From a virus: 64,000 nucleotides of DNA. The position numbers were made by a program, and so were the translations under genes. Below are positions 1 to 7,345 of the stretch, in pieces. The stretch spans positions 1 through 64,000 of IMG/VR virus record IMGVR_UViG_3300001041_000022; one strand, 5' to 3'. The number at the start of each line of letters is the position of its first letter. The stretch's first letter is position 1. The notes under the pieces are model-generated. The model was given only the letters and a program-made list of their open reading frames with translations. It was not told the DNA's origin and made no database searches.

Positions 1-1
1 G

Positions 2-202
2 TTTTTACATAAAAATGGTGCATTAAATGGACGTTCGGAATTTAGAAGATTAGTATGCATGGGTAAGATTTATGTTAATTCTGTTCCTATAAAATTTGAT
101 GAACATTACAATTTAGAGTTAAAAGAAAATGATATTGTAACTATAGGAGAACCAAGTGAAGCCTTCATTGAAGGTAGATTTTATATGGTTGAATTTCAAT
201 AA
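2..202 (+). CDS. C-terminal part of an S4-like RNA-binding protein (partial)
   Basis: The reading frame is open from the window edge and ends with TAA at 200-202. The 66 visible residues contain a basic stretch ending RRLVCMGKIYVN followed by LKENDIVTIGEP, which resembles the S4 RNA-binding fold (RRLVxxGxVxVNG, then a turn and a GD-type strand). The rest of the gene lies upstream, so whether this is a stand-alone S4 protein or the end of a larger enzyme cannot be seen. Confidence 0.5.
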   Translation, partial: FLHKNGALNGRSEFRRLVCMGKIYVNSVPIKFDEHYNLELKENDIVTIGEPSEAFIEGRFYMVEFQ

Positions 203-231
203 ATTACAAAATTTATTTAAAAGGAGTTACT

Positions 232-525
232 ATGAAAAATTACTCTAAAATTAGATTATATGAAATTAATAAAAATGTTAGATGTATAAAATGTAGGCAC
301 AAAGGAGCAGTTCAATTTTACGGTCAATGGTATCCTAATGGACTAGGAGATGATGCTAGAAAAGTTCCTGAATTACAAAAATATAGAGATAACTTTTTTA
401 TGAATCCTACTTGTAGTTTTGGAGGCATTATGCCTTGGGAATGCACCAATTGCGATAATTATGGACTTATTGATTTTGTTAGTTTGGAAGGATATGTAAT
501 GGCTTTTGAAACCACAAGAGATTAA
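232..525 (+). CDS. small zinc-finger-like phage protein, unknown function
   Basis: 97 residues, starting at an ATG 6 nt after AAAGGAG. Two CxxC pairs (CIKC near residue 18, CTNC near 71) plus an isolated Cys suggest a structural zinc site. The C-terminal part, after CTNC, is acidic and hydrophobic. I do not recognise the family. It opens a long colinear run of small early genes. Confidence 0.75.
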   Translation: MKNYSKIRLYEINKNVRCIKCRHKGAVQFYGQWYPNGLGDDARKVPELQKYRDNFFMNPTCSFGGIMPWECTNCDNYGLIDFVSLEGYVMAFETTRD

Positions 526-564
526 ATTAAAATTGCGGTTTTATTGAAATGAAAGAGAGGCGTT

Positions 565-741
565 ATGCTACAACACTACTTTAAAAAAATGGATAATGGA
601 AAATGGATGGAAGTCATCGTGGACTTCAGTGATGTCAACGGTTCCGAAATAGGATATATCATAGATGCAATAATCTATGATGAAAAGCCTGATATGAGCC
701 ACTTAGAGCTAATTTATGATAAAAACGCAGAATTACAATGA
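565..741 (+). CDS. small hypothetical protein (58 aa)
   Basis: ATG at 565 follows AGAGAGG; the frame closes at TGA 739-741. The acidic product has no recognisable domain. The RBS, codon use and spacing fit the neighbouring small genes. It fills an otherwise empty gap between two clearer genes. Confidence 0.6.
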   Translation: MLQHYFKKMDNGKWMEVIVDFSDVNGSEIGYIIDAIIYDEKPDMSHLELIYDKNAELQ

Positions 742-768
742 AACACAGATTTTATAGAGAGGTGAAAT

Positions 769-1050
769 ATGAAACAGCATATAACTCCAAAACAATGTGC
801 GAAAATTGCTGAAGAGCAAGTATGTAAATTATTAGGAGAAGACATAGGAAAGCCAAAAGATTATACTCACGTACATCATAAAAAGTTTACTATAGGCAAA
901 ATGATTGAAATATTAATAAGTTATAAGCCAAACATAATATTTGAGAGATTGTGTGATTATTATTCTGAAGAATATATGTGGGACACAGACCATACCTATA
1001 GGGAAGAATTAGCCGATGCACTTTGGGAAGAGATTAAATTATTAATTTAA
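769..1050 (+). CDS. hypothetical protein (93 aa)
   Basis: ATG is preceded by AGAGGTG. The helical acidic product starts with a basic segment (KQHITPKQCAKIAEEQVCKL) and has no motif I can name. It is part of the colinear early run; the next gene follows after a copy of the AAAATATAAA junction motif at about 1070. Confidence 0.7.
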   Translation: MKQHITPKQCAKIAEEQVCKLLGEDIGKPKDYTHVHHKKFTIGKMIEILISYKPNIIFERLCDYYSEEYMWDTDHTYREELADALWEEIKLLI

Positions 1051-1090
1051 AACTTCAATTTCATTAAATAAAATATAAAGGAGAATGATT

Positions 1091-1318
1091 ATGAAAAAGA
1101 TTTTAGGAATGGCGTTAATACTTACAGGAATAGCTTTAGGAGTTTATTTTGGTTTATGGGTAATGTTTATAGGTGGAATTGTACAGATAATCAATGCATT
1201 GTCACCACTTGAAGCAATGTCTATAGCATTTGGAGTAGTTAAAATAATATTTGCTTCATTGATAGGTTGGATATGTGCAATATTTCCGTTAGGAATTGGA
1301 TTAAGTTTATTAGATTAA
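1091..1318 (+). CDS. small membrane protein, two predicted helices
   Basis: 75 residues. An in-frame ATG also lies at 1085, but it is only about 1 nt from AAAGGAG, so 1091 is the likely start. Two long hydrophobic segments (about residues 4-30 and 42-70) predict a helical hairpin in the membrane. Function is unknown; a holin-like or superinfection role cannot be told from sequence. Confidence 0.65.
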   Translation: MKKILGMALILTGIALGVYFGLWVMFIGGIVQIINALSPLEAMSIAFGVVKIIFASLIGWICAIFPLGIGLSLLD

Positions 1319-1364
1319 GTTAAAAGTTTAATTTCATTAAGTAAAATATAAATGAGGTATGAAT

Positions 1365-1700
1365 ATGAAAACTTGGGAAATGATTAAGAATTTAACTGAA
1401 AATCCAAAATTGAGATTTGAATGCAAGTCGGAAAGTGGGCATTGTAATACAGTATGTGCTGACAATGGATGGCTCAAAAGTGAATCTTCTTATTATATTA
1501 ACTGTAATTTTAATACAGAATGGGAAATAATTCGAGATCCAGTTGATTTTATAGAAGCTTATAAAGCTTGGAATGATGGTAAAATAATAAAATTTATTAG
1601 TCCTAGAAATAAAGTTTGGATATACCAAAAAAATAATGGAAATTCAAATTTAATTAGTTTAAATGATGTAGACGATGGAAAATGGTTTATAGAAAAATGA
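1365..1700 (+). CDS. conserved-type phage protein, unknown function
   Basis: 111 residues starting MKTWEMIKNLTENP, with GWLK and a WEIIRDPVDFIEAYKAW segment. This N-terminal pattern (initial helix, then 'W.....PVdF.EA.KAw..Gk.I') recurs in small phage proteins as I recall, without assigned function. ATG 1365 is preferred over ATG 1359 because of its spacing from the GAGG at 1354. Confidence 0.65.
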   Translation: MKTWEMIKNLTENPKLRFECKSESGHCNTVCADNGWLKSESSYYINCNFNTEWEIIRDPVDFIEAYKAWNDGKIIKFISPRNKVWIYQKNNGNSNLISLNDVDDGKWFIEK

Positions 1701-1739
1701 TTAAATTCTTGTTTTAATAAAAATATAAAAGGAGTTAAT

Positions 1740-1928
1740 ATGAAAATTATTTTAAAATTTTTAGCATTGTTTATTTCAACATTTTGTTTTACTGGATTTA
1801 TGATATTTTCAAGCAATATAAGTTTAAAAGACCCCATGTTTTCTAAGGATACTCTTATTCAAATGGAATTATTAATTTTAGGAATTTGGCTATTGCAATT
1901 TTATTTTCATAATGAAAAAATAAAATAA
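1740..1928 (+). CDS. small membrane protein (62 aa)
   Basis: ATG follows AAAGGAG. Two hydrophobic stretches (about residues 4-25 and 43-56) flank a polar loop, predicting a two-helix membrane protein. The stop codon lies inside the TAAAA pentamer repeat. Function is unknown. Confidence 0.6.
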   Translation: MKIILKFLALFISTFCFTGFMIFSSNISLKDPMFSKDTLIQMELLILGIWLLQFYFHNEKIK

Positions 1929-1945
1929 AATAAAATAAAATAAAA
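1921..1945 (+). repeat. TAAAA pentamer microsatellite (5 units)
   Basis: Five tandem TAAAA units span the end of the preceding membrane-protein gene and the start of the intergenic gap. One unit supplies that gene's stop codon. The unit resembles half of the AAAATATAAA motif found at other junctions. Confidence 0.9.
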
Positions 1946-1966
1946 TTTTCGTTTTATGAGGTTATT

Positions 1967-2254
1967 ATGAAGAAAAGAGCAATGAAAAAGTGGATACCTA
2001 AAAATACAATATATTGTTATGACTGCAAGTGGTGGAAGTTTATTAAGGTTATTGAGCTTAATAGATATAATATAAATTGCCCTAATAATGATTGTAAAGA
2101 TAAGGATAAATGCTGGACTACGCCATCTACTTCATGTAGGGTTAAAGTATGCCGTTGTGAATATTTAGGCTACACAGATAGTAATGAAGATAGTTTGTTA
2201 TGGGATAGATGTAAAGAATGCGGAGTTAGTACAGATTTTATAGAGGGAGATTAA
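1967..2254 (+). CDS. cysteine-rich zinc-binding-type protein
   Basis: 95 residues, with about ten cysteines arranged as CYDC, CPNNDC, CRVKVCRC and CKEC plus single Cys residues. This suggests one or two treble-clef or ribbon zinc sites. RBS GAGG lies upstream. No family is recognised. The next gene starts 1 nt after its stop, so the two are probably translationally coupled. Confidence 0.7.
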   Translation: MKKRAMKKWIPKNTIYCYDCKWWKFIKVIELNRYNINCPNNDCKDKDKCWTTPSTSCRVKVCRCEYLGYTDSNEDSLLWDRCKECGVSTDFIEGD

Positions 2255-2255
2255 T

Positions 2256-2591
2256 ATGGGAGAAAAAGATACAGTTAATTATGGGGTTACAATGACTATG
2301 AATGACGGAACAATTCATCGAGTTAGTTTTGATGAAAATGAACTAAAAGAAGATGAAGGATTAGAATTTATAGAAGGTCAACTTTGTGTATACAGAGAGA
2401 AGGGAATATTTAATTACTCATATATAAGTTTAATTACTGATGATGTTGTTTTTATAACACTTAATAATGGAACGGACAAAGCTATATATGATGTTAATTG
2501 TAAAGACTTTATACCATTGTATAAGAATGATAAACCAATAATGGCAAAGAAAAATATGTTTGGAAAGTATAAAAAAGAATTTTGGAAGTAA
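2256..2591 (+). CDS. hypothetical protein (111 aa)
   Basis: ATG lies immediately after the stop of the cysteine-rich gene, with its RBS (GAGGGAG) inside that gene. The acidic, beta-rich product has a basic C-terminus. No recognisable domain. Confidence 0.7.
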   Translation: MGEKDTVNYGVTMTMNDGTIHRVSFDENELKEDEGLEFIEGQLCVYREKGIFNYSYISLITDDVVFITLNNGTDKAIYDVNCKDFIPLYKNDKPIMAKKNMFGKYKKEFWK

Positions 2592-2688
2592 ACAAAAACT
2601 TGATTTCATTACAATAAAGTAAAATATAAAATGACATTTTAGAATTGCATTAAAATCAAATCAAATATTAAAAGGAGAGGATATAAAC

Positions 2689-2937
2689 ATGACTGATTTA
2701 GAGAAATTTATATCAATATTACATTCAGCAGGGACAGAATATTTTGCTTATTCGGATTGTAATAGTGTAGGAGATTTGATAAATATTATTATTATATTTG
2801 TTGATGGGATTGCAATTTTTCATAAGTTTGTAACATACGAGGAAAATGATAATATGAAAAAACAAGAATACTTAGGATGTGGCGTTGAAAAAGAATATAA
2901 AAGTTTAGATGAATTAGTTGCGGAGGTATGTAGTTAA
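2689..2937 (+). CDS. hypothetical protein (82 aa)
   Basis: Strong RBS AAAGGAGAGG before the ATG. The product alternates hydrophobic and acidic segments without a known motif. Its TAA overlaps the ATG of the next gene (TAATG), an arrangement used repeatedly in this window. Confidence 0.7.
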   Translation: MTDLEKFISILHSAGTEYFAYSDCNSVGDLINIIIIFVDGIAIFHKFVTYEENDNMKKQEYLGCGVEKEYKSLDELVAEVCS

Positions 2938-3398
2938 TGGGAACAAATTATTATTGGAAAGATAAATATAAAGATGATGAATACAATGGCGATATTCAAG
3001 TTCATATAGGAAAAAGATCAGCAGCAGGGTTATATTGTTGGGATTGTGGAACAACTTTATGTAAGGATGGCGAAAGAAGTATTCACTATTCTGAATCTAA
3101 TTGGTATTCAAAATGTCCATCATGTGGAAAAGAGAGGATAGAAGAATCTTTGGAAAGTAGCAGTATGGGTCTTGAGTTAGGATTTAATAAACAAGGGTTG
3201 AATAGAACTGGAGTAAGTAGTTGTAGCTCTTTTACTTGGACATTAATGAAACATAAAAGTGAACTTTTAAAACTAACAGAAAACTGTAAAGAAAAAGTTG
3301 TTATAAATGAATATGGCGATGAGTTTACTGCATGTGAATTTTTAGATTTATTGGTAAATTGTCCAATTGAATATCAATTTCCTAGAGAGTTTAGTTAA
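2937..3398 (+). CDS. zinc-ribbon phage protein of the MGTNYYW type
   Basis: 153 residues beginning MGTNYYW, then HIGKRSAAGLYCWDCG and a second CPSCGKE pair. The opening and the HIG(K)xSAG segment match small phage proteins I recall being common in siphoviruses; their role is unknown. Two CxxC pairs imply zinc. It overlaps the previous gene by one base (TAATG). Confidence 0.75.
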   Translation: MGTNYYWKDKYKDDEYNGDIQVHIGKRSAAGLYCWDCGTTLCKDGERSIHYSESNWYSKCPSCGKERIEESLESSSMGLELGFNKQGLNRTGVSSCSSFTWTLMKHKSELLKLTENCKEKVVINEYGDEFTACEFLDLLVNCPIEYQFPREFS

Positions 3399-3424
3399 AT
3401 AAAATATAAAATAGGATAAAATCA

Positions 3425-3505
3425 ATGAAAAACACTTATGAACAATGGTCAGACATAATTTTTGAAAAAGCGGTGGCTGAAATGCTATTGCCCGTAGAGG
3501 AATAA
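3425..3505 (+). CDS. possible very small protein (26 aa)
   Basis: ATG at 3425 has only a weak upstream purine tract; the frame runs 26 codons to TAA at 3503-3505. The gap between its neighbours would otherwise be about 150 nt. Low confidence. Confidence 0.3.
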   Translation: MKNTYEQWSDIIFEKAVAEMLLPVEE

Positions 3506-3546
3506 ACTCAATAAAGTGCTAGTTTTATAGAAAGGGAGGAATTAGA

Positions 3547-3894
3547 ATGAAAATTGATATACCTTATGAAATTGGACAACACTTATGGATTTTGACGAAA
3601 AAATTAGTTTCTGTGGGAGAAGAAAAGCTTTATATAATGAAAGAATTAAATTACGAAGAATATCAGACCAAGCCTATTTGGGAAGATAGATGGCAATTAA
3701 ACGAGGTTTATCTAAAAGGTATAACTTATGACGAGGATGGATTAATGTATATTTTTTCTAATAATCAATATTTAGAGACAGAATCTGATAGTTTTGAAAG
3801 TGATTATTTTCTATATGAAAAAGAAGTAATTATATCTACTAATAAATCAGACGCAGATGAGGCATTGGTTGATTTACAAAATAAAGAAGAATAA
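3547..3894 (+). CDS. hypothetical protein (115 aa)
   Basis: ATG follows GGGAGGA. The product is acidic, with aromatic-rich beta-like segments and an acidic tail. No domain recognised. It is followed by the TTTTATTGAA junction element at about 3904. Confidence 0.7.
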   Translation: MKIDIPYEIGQHLWILTKKLVSVGEEKLYIMKELNYEEYQTKPIWEDRWQLNEVYLKGITYDEDGLMYIFSNNQYLETESDSFESDYFLYEKEVIISTNKSDADEALVDLQNKEE

Positions 3895-3927
3895 AAATCA
3901 GGTTTTATTGAAAGTGAGGTTATTAAA

Positions 3928-4266
3928 ATGGTAATTGCTGTGGACTTTGATGGTACTTTATGTGATCATAGATTTCCCGAAATTGGGGAAATAGAGGAAG
4001 AACATCAAAAAGTAATTGATTATGTTAGAAAAGTTAAAAACAAAGGAGCAAATATTATACTATGGACATGTAGAGAAGATTTAGAAGAAAGAAAATATCT
4101 TACCGAAGCAGTTGAATGGTGTAAGAAAAATAAAATTCCTGTTGATTTTGTTAATGAATATCCTATACCAAATTTCAAAGGATTTGCTTCACGAAAGGTA
4201 TGTGCTGATATTTATATTGATGATAAGGCAGTAAATTTTATAGAGTTTTCTAAATTTGATTATTGA
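3928..4266 (+). CDS. HAD-superfamily phosphatase
   Basis: 112 residues. Haloacid-dehalogenase motif I is DFDGT (D6 nucleophile, D8). Motif II is probably the Thr in ILWTCRE, and motif III/IV is IDDKA near residue 99, so the compact capless HAD core is complete. Such small phage HADs are assumed to dephosphorylate nucleotides or repair RNA ends; the substrate cannot be told. It sits directly before a second, different HAD gene. Confidence 0.8.
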   Translation: MVIAVDFDGTLCDHRFPEIGEIEEEHQKVIDYVRKVKNKGANIILWTCREDLEERKYLTEAVEWCKKNKIPVDFVNEYPIPNFKGFASRKVCADIYIDDKAVNFIEFSKFDY

Positions 4267-4278
4267 AGGGGGGATTAT

Positions 4279-4785
4279 ATGAAGATTATATTTTTAGATG
4301 TAGATGGAGTTTTAAATAGTGAAGAATCAATAGTTAGACATTATGAAGCTTTTGTAAAAGAAAACGGTGAAGGTGTACCACATGAAGACTTTACTGCAAT
4401 TTTCCCTGAAGAATATATGAATAATCTTAAAGAAATTGTAGAGAAATCAGATGCCAAGATAGTTGTTTCATCTACGTGGAGATTGGGATATCCAGATAGC
4501 AGACATTGGTTGAAACTCATAAGCAATTTAAAAGAATATGGGTTAGATGAAAGGGTTATAGGAGTTACTACAAATATACATGATTTAAGGTGCAATCAAA
4601 TTAAAAAGTGGTTAGAAGATAATAAAGAGTTGGGTATAGATAACTTTTTAGTGTTAGATGATGATTCTTATGATATGGGCGAATTTGTGGGTACAAAATT
4701 AGCTAAAACTCGTTGGAAAACTGGACTGACAGAAGATGTAAAAAATAAAGCATTAGAAATATTAAAAGGGGGATTATATGGCTGA
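4279..4785 (+). CDS. HAD phosphatase of the HAD_SAK type (RNA-repair-associated)
   Basis: 168 residues. FLDVDGVLN (D7, D9) is motif I, VVSSTWR is motif II and VLDDDS near residue 126 is motif IV. The VSSTWR...VLDDDS...GLT pattern fits the HAD domain seen in 'Swiss-army-knife' RNA repair proteins, which remove 3' or 2',3'-cyclic phosphates. No ligase or kinase is fused here. RBS AAGGGGGG is strong. Its end overlaps the next gene by 8 nt. Confidence 0.75.
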   Translation: MKIIFLDVDGVLNSEESIVRHYEAFVKENGEGVPHEDFTAIFPEEYMNNLKEIVEKSDAKIVVSSTWRLGYPDSRHWLKLISNLKEYGLDERVIGVTTNIHDLRCNQIKKWLEDNKELGIDNFLVLDDDSYDMGEFVGTKLAKTRWKTGLTEDVKNKALEILKGGLYG

Positions 4786-4993
4786 TAAAGATAGGGTTAT
4801 TGAAGTGTTAAAGGATTTTGCTTACGCAATGGAAGACCCATATGGAGCTAGTAAAACGGCAGATGAAATGAATTATAAATGGTATGCTAAACGAATAGAT
4901 GAAATTTATAAGCCTTCTTGTAATTGTACTAAATGTACTGGGATACCAGATATAGAAAGTTATTATAAAGATGAGGAGGGTGAAAATGAATAA
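4778..4993 (+). CDS. hypothetical protein with a C-terminal Cys cluster (71 aa)
   Basis: Starts inside the end of the HAD gene (RBS AAAGGGGG within it) and ends inside the next gene, so three genes are translationally chained. SCNCTKC near residue 47 could bind metal. Function unknown. Confidence 0.7.
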   Translation: MADKDRVIEVLKDFAYAMEDPYGASKTADEMNYKWYAKRIDEIYKPSCNCTKCTGIPDIESYYKDEEGENE

Positions 4994-5240
4994 AGCAATA
5001 TTATTAAAATCAGACGATTGGGAAGGATTGTATGTTAACGGAGAATTGGTTCAAGAAGGTCATACTTTAAACCAAGGTTATAGTAGAATTCAACACTTCA
5101 TTAAACTGTCAAAAATGTATAATTTCAAATTAGAGGATATGAAAGAGATATCTTTGAATTATGAAGACGTTTTAAAGACTGAATATGAAGGTAATTTCCC
5201 ACAAAACATTTCTGGATTCATATGTAAATACGATAATTAA
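4986..5240 (+). CDS. hypothetical protein (84 aa)
   Basis: ATG 4986 is chosen because GGAGGGTG lies 5-12 nt upstream; the frame stays open a few codons further upstream but without an RBS. Overlaps the previous gene by 8 nt. No recognised domain. Confidence 0.7.
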   Translation: MNKAILLKSDDWEGLYVNGELVQEGHTLNQGYSRIQHFIKLSKMYNFKLEDMKEISLNYEDVLKTEYEGNFPQNISGFICKYDN

Positions 5241-5258
5241 AATTAAAGGAGAAATAAG

Positions 5259-5906
5259 ATGGATATTAAATTGTTTTCAAAAATAGTTAAAGAATTAGGC
5301 AAATTAGATCTAGATGATTTTATGTATGAGCATGATGGCAAGACTTATATGTTCAAAGAAGTTGGAGATGATTCATGGGACGATCAAGGTAAGTATCAGT
5401 ATAAAAACGAAGAAGGTCAATTAATAGAAATAGATGAAAAATATAAAGAAATACAGTCGTTTAATTTTGGGGTATCTCGTGGTGTATCAAGAAGTGGTTC
5501 ATATTTTACAGATTATAATTATGACAAAGATCCTTATGAATTTTATGAAATTAAAGAAATTTTGATACCTGAAGAGATTATTCCCGCTCATGCCGAAAAT
5601 AAATGGATTACTTTAGAGATTGATTTGGAAAATGTTATTGATGAAGAGGAAGAATTGAAAAAGAGGGCTGAAGCTGAATTAATTAGGCTAGAAAAAGAAG
5701 CTATAGCGGAAAAAGAAAGATTGACTAAGCTTTATCCGATGAACAATGCAACTATAATTCAGAAAGTTAATAAGAACTTTAAAAAGAGAAAGATTGAAAA
5801 GTTTACATTGCAAGATATGAGGAAAGAATATTTTGATATTGTCGTAGCAGAAAATTTAGAAAGTCAAGAATGGATAGATTATCATAGAAGTCTACAAACA
5901 ATATAA
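5259..5906 (+). CDS. hypothetical protein with a central charged coiled coil
   Basis: 215 residues. The N-terminal half is acidic and aromatic; residues about 128-160 form a Glu/Lys-rich helix (EEELKKRAEAELIRLEKEAI) likely to be a coiled coil; the C-terminal part is basic. RBS AAAGGAG. I do not recognise the family. Confidence 0.7.
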   Translation: MDIKLFSKIVKELGKLDLDDFMYEHDGKTYMFKEVGDDSWDDQGKYQYKNEEGQLIEIDEKYKEIQSFNFGVSRGVSRSGSYFTDYNYDKDPYEFYEIKEILIPEEIIPAHAENKWITLEIDLENVIDEEEELKKRAEAELIRLEKEAIAEKERLTKLYPMNNATIIQKVNKNFKKRKIEKFTLQDMRKEYFDIVVAENLESQEWIDYHRSLQTI

Positions 5907-5934
5907 AAGCTAACTTTTATTGGGAAAGGGAAAT

Positions 5935-6120
5935 ATGACTAAAGAATTGGATAAGTTACATGATCATAATGAAAGAATAAAAATGATTGACGAATTCTTT
6001 AATAATTTAACTATTGAAGAATTTGAAAAAATGGCTATTGATTGTGGCGTGGAAGAAATTAAGCCTGTAAGTACTTTTGGAAATTCTAATAAAATAAAGA
6101 CTATAGAAAGCAGGATGTAA
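5935..6120 (+). CDS. hypothetical protein (61 aa)
   Basis: ATG 5935 follows GGGAAAGGG. Helical and acidic. The final A of its TAA is the first base of the next gene's ATG (TAATG at 6118-6122). Confidence 0.65.
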   Translation: MTKELDKLHDHNERIKMIDEFFNNLTIEEFEKMAIDCGVEEIKPVSTFGNSNKIKTIESRM

Positions 6121-6284
6121 TGTTAAAAATAATTAAGATTGAAAAAGAAATAAATGATTACATATTATTTCGGGCAATGTGTAGAAATGAAACTTTCTCT
6201 CAATCAATCAATAGTTTGTTGAGAGAAAAAATAAACGAAAATACTGAAAAATATATGGAAGAAGTAGAGAAAGCCTTAGGATAA
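6120..6284 (+). CDS. ribbon-helix-helix-like DNA-binding protein (54 aa)
   Basis: The N-terminal strand IKIEKEIND is followed by two helices ending SQSINSLLREKINE, the size and shape of the RHH (Arc/MetJ) fold used by small phage and plasmid regulators. There is no separate RBS; the TAATG overlap suggests coupled translation. It lies upstream of a DNA methyltransferase and could regulate the local operon (inference). Confidence 0.55.
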   Translation: MLKIIKIEKEINDYILFRAMCRNETFSQSINSLLREKINENTEKYMEEVEKALG

Positions 6285-6314
6285 GTAGCTAAGAATTTAA
6301 TTAAAAGTAAAGTT

Positions 6315-6340
6315 TTATTGTAATAAACTAAAATATAAAA
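6315..6340 (+). promoter_or_regulatory. representative copy of the recurring junction motif
   Basis: A TTTTATTG block is followed by CTAAAATATAAAA just before the RBS. Related AAAATATAAA copies occur at about 1070, 1343, 1720, 2621, 3401, 7322, 8361, 9375, 10030, 10854, 11148, 14898, 18145, 19573, 20451, 21703, 22284, 22916, 23289, 23955 and 24386, nearly all between a stop codon and the next Shine-Dalgarno. A TTTTATTG/TTTCATT-like block lies upstream in many copies at variable distance, so a simple -35/-10 promoter is unlikely. Confidence 0.7.
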
Positions 6341-6353
6341 GAGTGAGGAATAA

Positions 6354-6992
6354 ATGAAATTATTAGAGTTATTTTGTGGGACAAAAAGTATTACTAAAGT
6401 TTTTAATGCTAGAGGTCACGATGCATATACAGTTGATTTAGAAGAATCAATGAATCCAGATTTGTGTATTAATGTAATGGATTTGACTGCTGAAATGATA
6501 ATTGAGAAATTTGGTAGACCAGATGTTATTTGGGCAAGCCCACCTTGTACAAAATTTAGTGTAGCTTCAATAGGCAGAAATTGGATTAAAGATGGTAATA
6601 ATGTAATTTCTAAAAACGAAGAAGCAGAACTTGCGAAAAGAATAGTAATACATACTATAAACCTAATTAGAGAATTAAATCCTAAATATTATTTTATTGA
6701 GAATCCGAGGGGCATGTTAAGAAAGATGCCGTTTATGCAAGAGTTACTAAGATATACAGTTACATATTGTCAGTATGGCGACACAAGAATGAAGCCAACA
6801 GATATATGGACTAATGTTAACGAACCAAATTTCAAACCAATGTGCAAGAATGGAGATCCTTGCCATGAAGCTGCGCCAAGAGGATCAAGAACTGGCACGC
6901 AAGGATTAAAAAATGCAAAAGATAGAGGTGTTATACCGCCTCAATTGTGTGAACACATATGTCTGAAATGTGAAGAAGATATAAATAAATGA
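6354..6992 (+). CDS. C5-cytosine DNA methyltransferase-like protein (short phage form)
   Basis: 212 residues. ELFCGTKSIT is the SAM-binding motif I; ASPPCTKFS places the catalytic Cys at 65 (motif IV); ENPRG near 118 is motif VI. The usual target-recognition and motif IX/X regions are reduced, as in short phage Dcm-like proteins. Cysteines at the C-terminus (HICLKCEE) may add a zinc site. It probably methylates phage DNA to evade restriction; specificity unknown. A second, full-length C5 enzyme lies 350 nt downstream. Confidence 0.85.
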   Translation: MKLLELFCGTKSITKVFNARGHDAYTVDLEESMNPDLCINVMDLTAEMIIEKFGRPDVIWASPPCTKFSVASIGRNWIKDGNNVISKNEEAELAKRIVIHTINLIRELNPKYYFIENPRGMLRKMPFMQELLRYTVTYCQYGDTRMKPTDIWTNVNEPNFKPMCKNGDPCHEAAPRGSRTGTQGLKNAKDRGVIPPQLCEHICLKCEEDINK

Positions 6993-7017
6993 TGATTTTC
7001 ATTGAAAGGAGTAAACA

Positions 7018-7128
7018 ATGGACAATAATACAGCCACTACTTTACAACTATTTATGTTCTTTGGATGGATCCCACTGTTAGGCTTAGGTGCAGCCATTGC
7101 AATGATTGTTAGAGCCTGTAGAGAATAA
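7018..7128 (+). CDS. single-helix membrane peptide (36 aa)
   Basis: RBS AAAGGAG lies 7 nt before ATG 7018. Residues about 10-31 are hydrophobic (MFFGWIPLLGLGAAIAMIV), followed by RACRE, predicting one membrane helix with a positive-inside end. Between the two methyltransferase genes; function unknown. Confidence 0.6.
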   Translation: MDNNTATTLQLFMFFGWIPLLGLGAAIAMIVRACRE

Positions 7129-7142
7129 TTATGGAGGTAAAT

Positions 7143-7301
7143 ATGCTAGATATCAAAGAAAAGTTAGATGAAGTTTATAGAATTGCAAATAATGTCCTAT
7201 ATTTTGATGATAATTCAGACTACGTATCGGCATTATGGGAGATATTGTTGACCGCAAACCCTGATTTAGACACATTTGAGAAACTAAAATATATAGAATA
7301 A
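7143..7301 (+). CDS. small hypothetical protein (52 aa)
   Basis: GGAGG precedes ATG 7143; helical acidic product without known motif. Followed by the AAAATATAAA junction motif at 7322. Confidence 0.6.
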   Translation: MLDIKEKLDEVYRIANNVLYFDDNSDYVSALWEILLTANPDLDTFEKLKYIE

Positions 7302-7345
7302 AACTGAAATTTTAATGAAATAAAATATAAAAGAGAGGTACATCA